From Methylobacter sp. (lineage in GTDB: Bacteria > Pseudomonadota > Gammaproteobacteria > Methylococcales > Methylomonadaceae), in assembly GCF_030680395.1 (NCBI RefSeq), contig NZ_JAUXVR010000008.1, forward strand, positions 1-64,000: DNA of 64,000 bases. Reading direction: 5' to 3'. The notes under the pieces are model-generated. The model had not been told where the DNA came from and did not search any database. It worked only from the letters and a program-made list of their open reading frames with translations. Below are positions 17,001-27,900 of the stretch, one piece after another; within the stretch, counting starts at the first letter, position 1; each line of letters begins with the position of its first letter. The translations under genes and the position numbers were made by a program.

Positions 17001-18383
17001 TTAACGCTGCTTGCGTTTGCGCCAGATATAAAAGCCGGTAGCCATTAACAACAACGGTATGGCAACCAAAAAACCGAAGCCGATAACGGCGACACTGATC
17101 TGGCTTAATTGCAGGCTTTTATCGGTTGCAATTTTGGCAGGGATATCGATAAACCGGTCATCATGAATCAGCCAGTTGACTATTCTTAACCCCATATCCA
17201 GGTTGCCGACATTGCCGAGATAGGCGTTGGACAGAAAGTCGCCATCGCCGACAACGACGATGCGTTGCTCGAACGTTTTGCCTTGAACCTGTCCTGAGCT
17301 TGTCGAAGGGTTTTTATTCAGATCGCGGGTTAGGGCATAAGCAAAGGCAAGCGGACCTTGTTTTTCGTTGCCGTCGGCATCGAAAAGAATTTTTCCGGCT
17401 ATGGGGCCGGTTTCTGTCCATGACTTTATTGCACTTTTGAGTAGAACTACGGGCTGAAAATCTGTTTCTTCGCTAATTTCCAGCGCGGAGGCAACCGGAT
17501 AAACGGTTATGGTCTGAAAACCTTGGGTGATCGGATGGGGCAAGTAGTCGCTGGCGAGCACGAAGCTGGGGTCATTAATGCCGTAGAGCTTGGAACTGCT
17601 GTCGACCAAGGTTCCCGGCAGTTGGCGTAAACCTGTGAGCCGCTGCAATGCATCCAGGTGGCGGTTACCCGGATCGGTCAGTAACAGCAGGTTGCCGCCT
17701 TGTTGGATATAGCGTTTGATCAATTCAATTTCGCCTGCCATCAAAGGTACGGCAGGGGCGGTAATCACCAATAATGCGGAGTTATCGGGAATGGCCGGGA
17801 TAGTCGCCAGGTTGATGGTTTGAGCCTTGATTTTACGGCGATCCAGTTCCTTGCCGAATTGGCCTAAGTCGAAATTGGCAATGCCGTCCGGTGTGCGTTC
17901 GCCGTGGCCGGTCAGGAAAGTGACCCAGCGTTCATCGGCGTTAGCCAGTTGCAACAGTGCATTGGTCAGGGATGATTCGTCGATAAAGTTCAGCTTTTCT
18001 GTGCGACCCTGATATTCGACAATAATGGCGCCTGCCGCTTCTATATTCAGTTCGCGGGTTTTGTCCGGCTGCGAATCGGGATCTATGAAGGTGAGGGTCA
18101 GGTCGGCTTTATGCCGTTTATAGCGGTCAACCAATTGTGCAACTTGGCTTCTTAGCGACGGGTCTTTTTTTATATAAGCGATGAGCTGTATTTTATCGGG
18201 CAGCGATTTCAGCAGTTTTTGCGATGCCTGAGACAGGCTGTTGCTGCTGTTTTTGGTTATGTCGGTTTCTGCGCTGTAGCGTGTGCTTAACCAAGCCAGT
18301 GCGCCGAGCAGGCACAACAGAGCCAAGGTAATGAGTCCGTTTTTTAAGCGGATTTGCTGATGTTTATGCGGCGATATTTTCAT
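17001..18383 (-). CDS. Gld-type ABC auxiliary protein (GldG/ABC_transp_aux family)
   Basis: 460 residues with an N-terminal membrane helix (about 14-33) and a C-terminal one (about 430-455) around a large periplasmic domain. The DUF4350/ABC_transp_aux blocks are visible: NSLSQASQKLLKSLPDKIQLIAYIKKD, ADLTLTFIDPDSQPD, VTFLTGHGERTP, and LLVITAPAVPLMAGEIELIKRYIQQGGNLLLLTDPG. It is the third gene of an ABC operon and overlaps the permease by 4 bases. The cargo is unknown. Gld here means family resemblance, not gliding. An insertion reading PSTSSGQ near residue 360 comes from a dispersed DNA repeat. Confidence 0.8.
   Translation of the reverse strand: MKISPHKHQQIRLKNGLITLALLCLLGALAWLSTRYSAETDITKNSSNSLSQASQKLLKSLPDKIQLIAYIKKDPSLRSQVAQLVDRYKRHKADLTLTFIDPDSQPDKTRELNIEAAGAIIVEYQGRTEKLNFIDESSLTNALLQLANADERWVTFLTGHGERTPDGIANFDLGQFGKELDRRKIKAQTINLATIPAIPDNSALLVITAPAVPLMAGEIELIKRYIQQGGNLLLLTDPGNRHLDALQRLTGLRQLPGTLVDSSSKLYGINDPSFVLASDYLPHPITQGFQTITVYPVASALEISEETDFQPVVLLKSAIKSWTETGPIAGKILFDADGNEKQGPLAFAYALTRDLNKNPSTSSGQVQGKTFEQRIVVVGDGDFLSNAYLGNVGNLDMGLRIVNWLIHDDRFIDIPAKIATDKSLQLSQISVAVIGFGFLVAIPLLLMATGFYIWRKRKQR
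17288..17310. repeat. Dispersed CTTCGACAAGCTCAGG repeat inside a coding sequence
   Basis: The minus strand reads CCCTTCGACAAGCTCAGGAC followed by AGG, a repeat I recognise from intergenic regions of many bacterial genomes. Here it is in frame and is translated as PSTSSGQ inside the ABC auxiliary protein, without breaking the frame. Confidence 0.75.
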
Positions 18384-19138
18384 TTTTGCAAGCGGTCGTT
18401 ATCCAGGCTACGTATGCTGAGTGCGATAAAGGTCGTGATAAACAGCAAAAAATAACTGACATCGACTGTGCTGATCAGACCGCTTTGGATATTCTGGAAA
18501 TGTCTGAGGATCGACAGGTATTCAAACAGCTCACTACGTTGATCGTTCATGCCCACCGACCAGTCTAAAATCCACAACAGCAGTAAAATACCGAAAGTAC
18601 CCATCGCGGCAATAGTGGGGTGACCGGCGATGCAGGACATAAACAGGCCGGTCGCGCTAAAAGCGGTAACCAGCAGCATTAAGCCTAAAATATTGGCGAA
18701 TAATTTACCTAAATCCAGCTCGGCACCGGATAGCAAGGATAGCGGCATCAGGGTGATCAGCGCAATGATCAGCAGCATCAGGCCGAGTATGCCTAAATAC
18801 TTGCCGAGAATAATGTCGATATTGGAAACCGGCGCGGAAAGGAGAAGGGACAAGGTTTTGTTGCGGCGTTCCTCGCAGATCAGACGCATGGTTAATAACG
18901 GTGTGACCAGTAAAAGAATAATACCTGCGTTACCGAATAAAGGCGGCACGATGATATCGGTCAAACCGGGTGCGCCTTCAATTGCAGCCAGTTTGGGCTG
19001 GAGTTCAGTGAATGCTTCAACTTGGGTTAAAAACAAGAACGCCAGGATGAATTGCAGGATGGCTAATATCGTCCAAGCCATCGGCGATAAAAACAGGCTT
19101 CTGAATTCGCGGGAGGCAATGGTTAAAATTATGCTCAT
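18380..19138 (-). CDS. ABC-2 type permease (GldF-like)
   Basis: 252 residues from the ATG at 19138, which overlaps the ATPase stop as ATGA; a longer in-frame start would lie inside the ATPase gene. It opens with MSIILTIASREFRSLFLSPMAW, typical of GldF-type permeases. Six hydrophobic segments follow, with the conserved cytoplasmic EERRNKTLSLLLSAPVSNIDIILGKY between the second and third. The product is the membrane part of an exporter with the ATPase and the auxiliary protein. Substrate unknown. Confidence 0.83.
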   Translation of the reverse strand: MSIILTIASREFRSLFLSPMAWTILAILQFILAFLFLTQVEAFTELQPKLAAIEGAPGLTDIIVPPLFGNAGIILLLVTPLLTMRLICEERRNKTLSLLLSAPVSNIDIILGKYLGILGLMLLIIALITLMPLSLLSGAELDLGKLFANILGLMLLVTAFSATGLFMSCIAGHPTIAAMGTFGILLLLWILDWSVGMNDQRSELFEYLSILRHFQNIQSGLISTVDVSYFLLFITTFIALSIRSLDNDRLQK

Positions 19139-20064
19139 AACTCGCGATGTTCTTTGGTTAAGCTGATAAAAATATCTTCCATCGATCTTTTTACCGGCGT
19201 CAGTTCCTGTAGTCCCCATCCGGCGGCAATGATAAGCGCTGCAATTTGTTCGGCTGGATTGGCGGTTACACTGTGGTGGATTATGATCCGGTTTTCAGTG
19301 ATGCTTTCGATAGAGCTGATGCCGGGGATGGTCAGCAGGCTGTTAATGTCAGGCGCTAGCCGGGTGGCGATTTGCAGGGTGCCGGTATCCATTTGCCGGT
19401 TGAGTCCGGCTATGGTTTCATTCAGGATCAGTTGTCCCTGATCAATGATTTGTACGTGTGTGCAGGATTCCTGCACTTCAGTGAGTATATGGGTGGACAG
19501 AATGACACCGTGATCCTGACCCAATTCCCTGATTAATGCGCGTATTTCCCTGATTTGAATGGGATCAAGGCCGACCGTCGGCTCATCAAGCACGATGACT
19601 TCCGGATTATGCAAGATAGCTTGAGCAATGCCGACACGCTGCTGAAAGCCCTTGGACAGGTTGGCGATCAGTCGGTCGGAAACATCGGTTAAGCCGCACC
19701 GCTCTTTGGTCCGCTTAATGGCAGGAGTGACGGATTTTTTGTCGATGCCGTGCAGTTGGGCGCAATAAAGCAGGAATTCCTGTACGGTTAAGTCTTTGTA
19801 AAGCGGCGGCGTATCGGGCAAGTAGCCTAGATTGAGTTTGGCGGCTTTAGGTTGATCCAGCAGATCGAAACCGTTGATTTTAATTTGCCCGGCGCTGGGC
19901 GCGAGATTACCGCACAGCATTTGCATGGTGGTCGTTTTACCGGTGCCGTTGGCGCCCAAGAAACCGAGTACTTCGCCTTTGGCTAAGTTAAAACTGACAT
20001 CGTTAACAGCGCAATGTTTGCCGTAATAACGGGTCAGATGCTCGGCTTCGATAAGGATAGTCAT
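19135..20064 (-). CDS. ABC exporter ATPase
   Basis: 309 residues from the ATG at 20064 (MTILIEAEHLTRYYG). A longer reading frame reaches into hflD on the same strand and is rejected because its extra 88 residues are low in sense. Walker A is GANGTGKTT, the signature is LSKGFQQR, and Walker B is VIVLDEPTVGLD, then the H-loop in STHIL. The C-terminal ~85 residues are the regulatory extension common to DrrA/CcmA/GldA-like exporters. It is the first gene of the three-gene Gld-type operon, 13 bases after hflD. Confidence 0.88.
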   Translation of the reverse strand: MTILIEAEHLTRYYGKHCAVNDVSFNLAKGEVLGFLGANGTGKTTTMQMLCGNLAPSAGQIKINGFDLLDQPKAAKLNLGYLPDTPPLYKDLTVQEFLLYCAQLHGIDKKSVTPAIKRTKERCGLTDVSDRLIANLSKGFQQRVGIAQAILHNPEVIVLDEPTVGLDPIQIREIRALIRELGQDHGVILSTHILTEVQESCTHVQIIDQGQLILNETIAGLNRQMDTGTLQIATRLAPDINSLLTIPGISSIESITENRIIIHHSVTANPAEQIAALIIAAGWGLQELTPVKRSMEDIFISLTKEHREL

Positions 20065-20077
20065 GCCAAGGCTAAAG

Positions 20078-20701
20078 CTAAAGGCGTTGCAGCAGGATTT
20101 GTAATTCAGCCTGGATTTTTTTTCGGTACAACAGAAACTTCCAGCGGGCGCCGCCGCACTGTTGCCAAAGAATGGCGGAACGTATCCCGGCCAGCAGGCA
20201 GGCGCGTATTTTGTTGACAATGTCGGGTCTGGATAAATATTCCTGCTCGCCATTGACCATGATTCTCGGTTGCAGGGTGCTGACGGTAGTGTGATAAATA
20301 TCGCCGAGATTCGCCAGTACATTCTCATGCATCAGGCCAAAATGCTCTGATTGTGTCTGGGCTCGCTCAATTCCGCTGAAAATAGTTTTAAGCATGGCCG
20401 GTTGCTTGGATACTTGATTCTCCAGGAAAACCAGCGAGGCGGCATAGCGCGCCTGTTCAGGATTGGCGATTTTAAGCCCGGTCATTTGATCGTTAAGTCG
20501 CTCAAGCCCCAGTTTAAGACCTGATAATCCGCCGTAAACATTTTCTACGCCATGCTCGTCGCTAACAAAAAGGCTGGCAATGCTGGCCTCAAGGGCGGAC
20601 GAATCGGCGCTGCCGGTCGTTGCCAGTTGTTGAACCAGCGCCGCTGCCTGGGCAATGCCGGCCAGAGCGATAGTTTGGTTGGTGATTGTATTTAACGGCA
20701 T
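20078..20701 (-). CDS. hflD: HflD homologue (YcfC)
   Basis: 207 residues, the family length. Recognised by the N-terminal TIALAGIAQAAALVQQLATTGSAD and the C-terminal KIRACLLAGIRSAILWQQCGGARWKFLLYRKKI. HflD is a membrane-associated protein known in E. coli for interfering with the lambda CII activator; its housekeeping role is unclear. In many gammaproteobacteria it follows mnmA and precedes purB. Neither is here: it sits between an EAL-HDOD gene (2-base gap) and an ABC operon. Confidence 0.87.
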   Translation of the reverse strand: MPLNTITNQTIALAGIAQAAALVQQLATTGSADSSALEASIASLFVSDEHGVENVYGGLSGLKLGLERLNDQMTGLKIANPEQARYAASLVFLENQVSKQPAMLKTIFSGIERAQTQSEHFGLMHENVLANLGDIYHTTVSTLQPRIMVNGEQEYLSRPDIVNKIRACLLAGIRSAILWQQCGGARWKFLLYRKKIQAELQILLQRL

Positions 20702-20703
20702 CG

Positions 20704-21903
20704 TTATTTTATATTGTTCATAATGTCTTTTGCCCAGTTTATACTGTGAATATAAGCATCGCCAATAATGGTTTGATCAATATCCTTAAATGCTATTGAT
20801 GAAATATCCCAATGCTCGTAGCTGATAACACACTTAAGCGCTTCACCGCCCAATCCTTTTTTGTGCAATATAGCTGAAACGATATCATCGGCCAACGGCA
20901 GTTGGCTGATTGCTTCCTCCAAGGGCATGTCCAGCAAGCTATCCAGATTGGATAAGATGCCGATCAGAAAAAAATTGTCTGATTTATTGCCGCTCAGGCC
21001 GGCTAACTCCTCACACATTTTGCCGCGGATCAATGCGTTTTGCATGACTGCTTCCGGCTTGTTGGATAAGGATGCCAGCGTCAATATATTGATCCAGCGT
21101 TTTATTTCCTTTAGCCCCAGATAGGAAATAGCATGGTTAATGGATGAGACTTTATTGGGCAGAGCAAAAAATGCACTATTGATATAGTGCAGCAGTTTAT
21201 AGCTGAGCCCGACATCCAGAGATATTATCTTGGACAAGTCTTCAAATTCAACATCCGGGTTGTTAACTGTGTTTAATAATTGAATGGCAGCTGATTGATT
21301 GACACTGACGCGCTTGCCGGAAACTATATTGGGTTTGTTGAAAAAGAAACCCTGAAAATAATCGCAGCCCAATTCGACAAGGTATTGATACTCAGCGTAT
21401 GTTTCCACCTTTTCTGCGAGCAATTGCACGTTATAGGGCTTGAGTCGATTAATCAGCTCTCGTGTTTTAGACTCGCCCATTTCCAGAATATCCAGCTTGA
21501 TAATGTCGGCAAATTCCACCAGTGGCGTCCATTCCTCGGAAAAGACAAAATCATCCAGAGCAATGATGTAGCCTAGCGTTGACAGTTCTTTTAAGTTGGC
21601 GACGACTCTTGAGTCAATTTCAACATTTTCGAGCACCTCAATAACAATCCGGTCTTTAGGAAGGTGTAAAGGTGTTTTATCCAGAATGTTTTGCGTCGTA
21701 AAGTTAATGAAGGCTTTGTGAGGGCCTACTATAGTGTTGAGCCCAAGTTCTAGAATAGTATCGGTAATGACCTGGTTGGTTGCTTGGGTAGCGCCATCCT
21801 TATGATTCAGGTCAAAATCATTGCCTCTAAAAAGGAGCTCATAGGCGTAAATATTCAGCTTTTGGTCAAAAATCTGTTGCCGCCCGATTATAATGTCTGC
21901 CAT
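20704..21903 (-). CDS. EAL-HDOD signalling protein (YuxH/CdgJ type)
   Basis: 399 residues. The N-terminal half (about 1-195) is an EAL-fold domain whose signature reads YELLFRG instead of EALLR. Some metal residues are kept in altered form (ALDDF, KLDI, AEKVET), so phosphodiesterase activity is doubtful. The C-terminal half (about 200-385) is an HDOD domain (SLDVGLSYKLLHYINSAFF... INHAISYLGLKEIKRWI). Such proteins act as regulators of motility or surface behaviour rather than as enzymes. It is divergent from the copper genes and likely leads the transcript into hflD. Confidence 0.87.
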   Translation of the reverse strand: MADIIIGRQQIFDQKLNIYAYELLFRGNDFDLNHKDGATQATNQVITDTILELGLNTIVGPHKAFINFTTQNILDKTPLHLPKDRIVIEVLENVEIDSRVVANLKELSTLGYIIALDDFVFSEEWTPLVEFADIIKLDILEMGESKTRELINRLKPYNVQLLAEKVETYAEYQYLVELGCDYFQGFFFNKPNIVSGKRVSVNQSAAIQLLNTVNNPDVEFEDLSKIISLDVGLSYKLLHYINSAFFALPNKVSSINHAISYLGLKEIKRWINILTLASLSNKPEAVMQNALIRGKMCEELAGLSGNKSDNFFLIGILSNLDSLLDMPLEEAISQLPLADDIVSAILHKKGLGGEALKCVISYEHWDISSIAFKDIDQTIIGDAYIHSINWAKDIMNNIK

Positions 21904-22093
21904 TTGAATTACTTAAGGTGTTAAATTTAAATACTTGTAGAGCGGGTTTACCCAAAGGGTACAAAAACTGTAGTACAACCCCATATATGCTCGGATTTAT
22001 ACCATGATTACCGGCTATCAGTCGAGTATGATATAAAGGCATTACTGCAGCGACGTTGCATGCAGCTTCTCTACCCACATTAAGGAGACTGAA

Positions 22094-22309
22094 ATGACTG
22101 AATCTGTATCGTTAACCGTTACCGGCATGAAGTGCGGCGGTTGTGAAGCTAATGTAACAAGTAAACTGAAAGCTATCGATGGTGTTTTGTCGGTTAATGC
22201 CTCAAGCAAAAACAAGGAAGTCGAGGTTGAATTCGATGCTGGAAAAACCAGTCTGGAAGTTATTACTAACGCTATTATCGATGCGGGCTTTACCGTAGAG
22301 ACATCGTAA
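22094..22309 (+). CDS. copZ: Copper chaperone, HMA domain
   Basis: 71 residues, one heavy-metal-associated domain with the metal motif GMKCGGC (Cys14, Cys17). It delivers Cu(I) to the P-type ATPase encoded 16 bases downstream. AAGGAGACTGAA precedes the ATG. The 190-base upstream gap should contain a copper-responsive promoter. I did not find a convincing CueR dyad by eye. Confidence 0.88.
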   Translation: MTESVSLTVTGMKCGGCEANVTSKLKAIDGVLSVNASSKNKEVEVEFDAGKTSLEVITNAIIDAGFTVETS

Positions 22310-22325
22310 TGGATAAGGGGATTTT

Positions 22326-24566
22326 ATGAATACAAAGACTTCCGACGAATTGCGGCTATCCGTTTTAGGTATGCGTTGCGCAGGCTGCGTCAGCGCCGTT
22401 GAGGGCGCCTTGGCAGCGGTAGAGGGCGTAACTTCGGTTAGCGTCAACTTTGCCGACCATTCCGCCGTGGTTAAAGGCCAGGCCGACCCTGAATTGTTAA
22501 AGCAGGCCGTTAAAGCAGCTGGTTATGATGCGGCGGTGATGGAGGGTTTTGAAGATCCCTCAGAACAGGAAGAGCAAGAGTTGCAACGCTACCGTCAGCT
22601 GATGAAAAAAGCGGCGGTGGCGGCAGCCTTCGGCACGTCGCTAATGGTAGCCGAACATTTTGGCTGGTTGCCGGAAATCGGTTCACCGACAGGTCTATGG
22701 GTGTGGCCGGAAATCGCTCTCATTACTCTAGGCATACTGATCTATTCAGGCTGGCATTTTTACAGTGGTGCGTACAAGTCGTTAATGCTGGGTCAAGCTA
22801 ACATGGATACCTTGATTGCCCTGGGCACGGGGTCGGCGTGGCTGTATTCCTGCATTGTTATCGATTATTACGGAACCTTGCCGTCCTTGGCGAAACACGC
22901 TTACTTTGAAGCCGCCGTGATGATTCTGGCCTTTATTAATCTGGGCTCCGGATTGGAAACACTGGCCAGGGGTAAAACCTCCAGCGCCATTCGTCAACTG
23001 ATCGGTTTGCAGCCGCGTACAGCGCGTGTGATCAGAAACGGTGATGAAATGGATATTGCTATCGAGCAAGTCGGTTTGGGAGAAACTTTAAGAGTCAGGC
23101 CCGGCGAGAAAATCGCCGTTGACGGCGTATTGCTGGAAGGACATTCCACGGTTGATGAGTCGATGCTGACCGGTGAATCATTGCCGGTAGAAAAAACCGT
23201 GGGTGCGGAAGTGGTTGCCGGAACCATGAACCAGACCGGCAGTTTTCTATTTACCGCAACCCGCATTGGTCGCGATACCGCACTGGCGCAGATTATTAAA
23301 AGCGTCCGACAAGCGCAAAGCAGCAAGCCTGAAATCGCTCGCTTGGCCGATAAAATTTCCAGCGTTTTTGTACCGGCTGTGGTCGTGATTTCCGTGCTGA
23401 CTTTTTTGCTTTGGTATGCTTTTGGACCAGACCCTTCATTGGGTTACGCCTTTGTTACCTCAATGACCGTTCTGGTGATCGCTTGTCCCTGCGCCTTGGG
23501 TTTGGCGACCCCTATTTCGGTGATGGTCGCGGTAGGCAGAGCCGCTCAATCAGGGATTTTGATTCGTAAGGGTGAAGCCTTGCAAACAGCGGGTAAATTA
23601 ACCTGCTTAATACTTGATAAAACCGGCACGGTTACCGAAGGCAAGCCTACTGTTTCGATCGTTGAAGCCATCGGCGATACCAGCGAAGAACAGGTGCTGC
23701 AACTGGCGGCGAGTATAGAATCAGGCTCGGAACACCCGCTGGCGGCGGCTATTTTGTCGGCAGCGGAACAGCGCCAAATCAAATTGGAAAAAGTTAAACA
23801 ATTTTCAGCCGTTGCAGGCCACGGGGTGACGGCGACAATTAATGAACAGCGCGTGTTGTTCGGCAACAAGGCGCTGATGGATGAGCAAGGCGTTAGCTTT
23901 ACACGGTTTAATAGTCGGTTGGAGGAGCTGTCGGCTTTAGGCCAAACGCCGATGCTGCTTGCCGTAGACAATAAAATTATCGGGATTATCGCTGTTTCCG
24001 ATCCGATTAAAAAGGATTCAGCATACGCTGTGCAGCTATTAAAAAATCAGGGTGTGCGCATCATCATGGTAACCGGGGACAATCAAATAACCGCTCATGC
24101 CATTGCCGAACAGGCGGGTATTTCCGAAGTGCGGGCACAGGTGTTGCCTCAGGATAAAGCCGCGGTCGTTAAAGAGCTGCAACAAGCGGGTGAAATCGTC
24201 GGCATGGTCGGCGACGGTATCAATGATGCGCCCGCATTAGCTCAGGCGGATGTCGGTTTTGCGATCGGCACCGGCACCGATGTCGCTATTGAAAGCGCCG
24301 ATGTGGTTATTTTGCAAGGCTCCTTGCTCAAAGTGCCTGAAGCCATTGAATTATCGAAAGCGACGGTCATCAATATCAAACAAAACCTGTTCGGTGCGTT
24401 TTTCTATAACACGATCAGCATTCCGGTTGCGGCGGGTTTGTTGTATCCGCTATTCGGTATTTTGTTAAACCCGATGATTGCCGGTGCGGCTATGGCAATG
24501 TCTTCTGTAACCGTAGTCGCCAACGCCAACCGATTGCGCTGGACAAAATTTGCTGAACGCAAATAG
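22326..24566 (+). CDS. copA: Cu(I)-exporting P1B-type ATPase
   Basis: 746 residues. One N-terminal HMA domain (GMRCAGC, Cys18 and Cys21), then eight predicted membrane segments. The transport motif is CPC (387-389 in [11 protein letters not shown]) and the phosphorylated Asp431 is in [13 protein letters not shown] lies in the actuator domain, SEHPLAAAI in the nucleotide-binding domain, and [20 protein letters not shown] forms the hinge. The CPC motif with downstream Asn and Met/Ser residues points to monovalent copper rather than zinc or cadmium. It works with the adjacent chaperone to remove Cu(I) from the cytoplasm. Confidence 0.93.
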   Translation: MNTKTSDELRLSVLGMRCAGCVSAVEGALAAVEGVTSVSVNFADHSAVVKGQADPELLKQAVKAAGYDAAVMEGFEDPSEQEEQELQRYRQLMKKAAVAAAFGTSLMVAEHFGWLPEIGSPTGLWVWPEIALITLGILIYSGWHFYSGAYKSLMLGQANMDTLIALGTGSAWLYSCIVIDYYGTLPSLAKHAYFEAAVMILAFINLGSGLETLARGKTSSAIRQLIGLQPRTARVIRNGDEMDIAIEQVGLGETLRVRPGEKIAVDGVLLEGHSTVDESMLTGESLPVEKTVGAEVVAGTMNQTGSFLFTATRIGRDTALAQIIKSVRQAQSSKPEIARLADKISSVFVPAVVVISVLTFLLWYAFGPDPSLGYAFVTSMTVLVIACPCALGLATPISVMVAVGRAAQSGILIRKGEALQTAGKLTCLILDKTGTVTEGKPTVSIVEAIGDTSEEQVLQLAASIESGSEHPLAAAILSAAEQRQIKLEKVKQFSAVAGHGVTATINEQRVLFGNKALMDEQGVSFTRFNSRLEELSALGQTPMLLAVDNKIIGIIAVSDPIKKDSAYAVQLLKNQGVRIIMVTGDNQITAHAIAEQAGISEVRAQVLPQDKAAVVKELQQAGEIVGMVGDGINDAPALAQADVGFAIGTGTDVAIESADVVILQGSLLKVPEAIELSKATVINIKQNLFGAFFYNTISIPVAAGLLYPLFGILLNPMIAGAAMAMSSVTVVANANRLRWTKFAERK

Positions 24567-24577
24567 TCTGCGGCTGA

Positions 24578-24781
24578 CTAAACATAGTGTCGAACATATT
24601 CACGGACGAATAGTCGCATGGGCGCATTGCGTAGTTGATATTGTTGGTAAGCCTGATCGACATCCGTTGGCGTGATATGGGCATATACTCCAAAGCCGGT
24701 TTTCGCGGTGAACTCATCGCTTAAGATCTCGATAAATATTGTCCAGGATGAATCTGTTGTAGCTGTGTTTTGCGTTGCCAT
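24578..24781 (-). CDS. Small hypothetical protein
   Basis: 67 residues from the ATG at 24781, which has GGGAG seven bases upstream; a longer frame begins at 24817 without a site. Sequence MATQNTATTDSSWTIFIEIL, then GFGVYAHITPTDVDQAYQQY and a basic end. No family recognised. Convergent with copA, 11 bases apart. The good ribosome-binding site is the main support. Confidence 0.55.
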   Translation of the reverse strand: MATQNTATTDSSWTIFIEILSDEFTAKTGFGVYAHITPTDVDQAYQQYQLRNAPMRLFVREYVRHYV

Positions 24782-24988
24782 GGCCGTTCTCCCAAGAATA
24801 GCTAAATTTAAACTCATTAAATATTCAGCATAAAAGGTGCCGATTACAAAATGTCTTTATACGGCATTGTGTTAGGGTCTCGCTATGTATCACTTTTGGA
24901 GAGGTATGGTAATAAACCGGCAATAACTTTCCGTGATTTCTTATCGGAAAATGTTGTTTTTAAAGGGCGGACAGGATTATGTGCGTTG

Positions 24989-27900
24989 TTACGCTTCTTC
25001 ATTCAACCTTGCATACACTTTCTTCATCATCAATTCTTTGACCAAACTACCGAACGACTGATTTTCGAGTATCTTTTCAAATATCTCCTGATTCTGATCC
25101 ATCCGCTCAATCAGCTTGTCAATAAACATCGCTTCAAAGGGGTATTTAAAGGTGTCCAGTTTGTTAACTTTGGCCTGAATCTGAAGGGAGGTATCACCTA
25201 TCAACTCGGCTTCGATCTGCGCAAAGAAAAGCCGGTCCGCTTCCTCAAACTCGGTGCCGAAGCGGTCGTTTAATACGTCTATGATTTCCGATAAAACCGC
25301 TTTCTCTTCCTTGGCGCGTTTGATTCCCGCCTCAGTCAATCCATTCAGCTCACCTTCTTCACCGGTGATTAAATCAATGGAGCCATCTTTGATTTTTTGC
25401 AGGCGGTAATATTCCATCGCCACTTCATCCGTTAACTTCATGCTCTCGGCGAAGTCGCGCTTGGGCAGCTTGGTCAGCAGTAGTTTGGCGTAAGCGTAAA
25501 ACTTTTCAAATTCAGGTTCGCGGAAGGGCATAATTTGGGCAAGGAAGGCATACAGGTTTGTCCATGTACACAGGCTTTTCTTGAATTCTTCTTTTTCATC
25601 GTCTGTTTCTATGGCCTTGTAACGGTCAACCGCAGGATCAATAAAACTGTATAGCTGCGCTTGCGTCCTAGCGGTCATTTGCGTGGTCGGATTGAAATAG
25701 ATTTTAGCCAGCACATCGATTTCCGATCCCAAATAGATCTGCCGTTCATCCAGATTGGCTTTCAAGTCATACAAATGGTTGGGATCAGGTTCTTCGCCAA
25801 CGGTGGTGATTTCGTAATAAGGCTGGAATGAATCGAGAATGGTTTGCCTGTCATTGACAAAATCCAGCACAAAAGTGTCTTCCTTGCCGGGTGCGGTGCG
25901 GTTCAGACGCGAAAGAGTTTGCACAGCCTTAACGCCGGATAACGCCTTATCTACATAGAGGGTGTGCAGTAGAGGTTGGTCAAACCCGGTCTGGTACTTG
26001 TCGGCGACGATCAGAATTTTATAGTCATCCTCAGCAAAAACCTGAGGCAATTGTTTTTCGCCAAAACCGGTCAATTGCGGCTCCGTCACCCCGTCCGGGA
26101 AGTTGTCATCTACGACCTTGCCGGAAAATGCCACCAGAATTTTAATATTCCGTTCATAGCCTTTTTCTTTGATATAGCGATTGAATTCCTCAAAATAGCG
26201 TTTGGCATGCAATCTTGATCCGGTCACCAGCATTGCTTTGGCCCTACCGCCAATCTTGCTAGCCACCACTTGGCGGAAATGCTCAATAATGATTTCAGTC
26301 TTTTGTGCCAGATTATGCGGATGCAAAGAGACAAAGCGCCCAATTGCTTGTGCCGCTTTTTTCTTATTGATTTTCGGGTCGTCTTCAATGGCTTTGGACA
26401 GTTTGAAGTAAAGCTGATAAGTGGTGTAGTTCTGCAACACATCCAGAATAAAACCTTCCTCAATTGCTTGGCGCATCGAATAAAGGTGAAACGGCTGCGG
26501 TTTGCCCTCAGCATCTTGATAGCCGAATACCGCCAAGGTTTTATATTTCGGCGTAGCCGTAAAAGCGAAGAAAGATAAGTTGGATTGCCGGCCACGAGCT
26601 GCGGCAGAACGTTCCACATATTGGTTCACCAGCTCCTGCGCATCAACCACTTCACCGTCATCATTGTCGTATTCGGGGTAAGGCTCATTGACTTCCGGAG
26701 ACGCATCGTCGCTGTTTCCCGGCATATCCCCACTGGCCAGCACCGCCTTCATCTTTTTGCTAGCTTCACCGCCTTGCGAGCTATGGGCTTCATCAATAAT
26801 CACCGCATATTTGCGGTTAGGCAGCTCACCCACTTTGTCGATCACAAAGGCAAATTTCTGCAAGGTGGTAATAATGATATGGGCGCCGCCGCCGATGGCA
26901 TTCGCCAATTGCTGCGAATCTTTATCAATGCGCTGAACCACGCCTGATTTATGTTCAAACTGATAAATGGTGTTTTGCAATTGCGAGTCCAGCACCCGCC
27001 GGTCTGTTACCACAATCACACTATCAAAGATGCGCTGATCTTGTGCATCGTGCAGACCGGACAAACGATAAGCGAGCCAGGCAATGGAGTTGCTTTTGCC
27101 TGACCCTGCCGAATGTTGCACCAGATAGTTATGCCCGGCACCGTGGTTTTGCGCATCGGCAGTAATCTTGCGCACGACATCCAACTGATGAAAACGAGGG
27201 AAAATCAACTTTTCTTTCTTGTGGGTGCGGCCTTCAAAGTCGAATTCTTCCACTTGCAGATGAAGAAAGCGCCCGATGATTTCCAGCCAGCTGTCTTTTA
27301 CCAGCGTTTCCCGCCACAGGTAATCGCTGCGATAGCCTGCGGGGTTTGGCGAATTGCCAGCGCCAAAGTTATAGCCTTTGTTGAAGGGCAGCCAATAAGT
27401 CTTGCCGCCGTCGATGCGGGTGGTCATGTAGACCTCTTCATCATCCACGGCAAAATGCACCAAGGCGCGTTTTTTAAATGCAAACAACAGCTCTTTGTTG
27501 TCGCGGGTGGCGGCATACTGCTTTTTGGCATGAGCCGTGTTTTGTCCGGTAAAGCGGTTTTTCAGCTCCAGCGTCGCCACCGGCAAGCCGTTCAGCGACA
27601 AAACTAAATCCACTGAATTGGTGTTCTTCTTACTGTAATAAACTTGGCGAATCACCTTGAGCCGGTTTTGCCCATACAACGCAAGGGTATCCGGGTTCAA
27701 GCCCGATTCCGGCTTAAAAAATGCCATCTTAAAGCGCACGCCGTAATCCACAATGCCGTTGCGAATCACGTCCAGTGCACCACGTAAGTCCATCTCTTTA
27801 TATAATCGTTGGATAAGTCGATTTTCTACATCGTCACCATGAATGGCGGCAAGTTTGTCCCATTGCTTGGACTGGCTGTCGCGTAAAAAATGCAAGACTT

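Noticed and set aside
20065-20328. N-terminal extension of the ABC ATPase by 88 residues
   Set aside because: It would run through hflD on the same strand in another frame; the domain and ribosome site fit the ATG at 20064.
21904-22093. CueR-type operator before the copper chaperone
   Set aside because: No convincing dyad of the ACCTTCC-N-GGAAGGT kind could be found by eye.
24851-24988. Matching recombination site at the 3' end of the restriction locus
   Set aside because: A GCGTTGTTACGC palindrome exists near the hsdR end, but it lacks the two-box structure and does not match the attC-like site upstream of hsdM.
27113-27607. 164-codon plus-strand frame opposite hsdR
   Set aside because: Antisense to well-conserved HsdR sequence.
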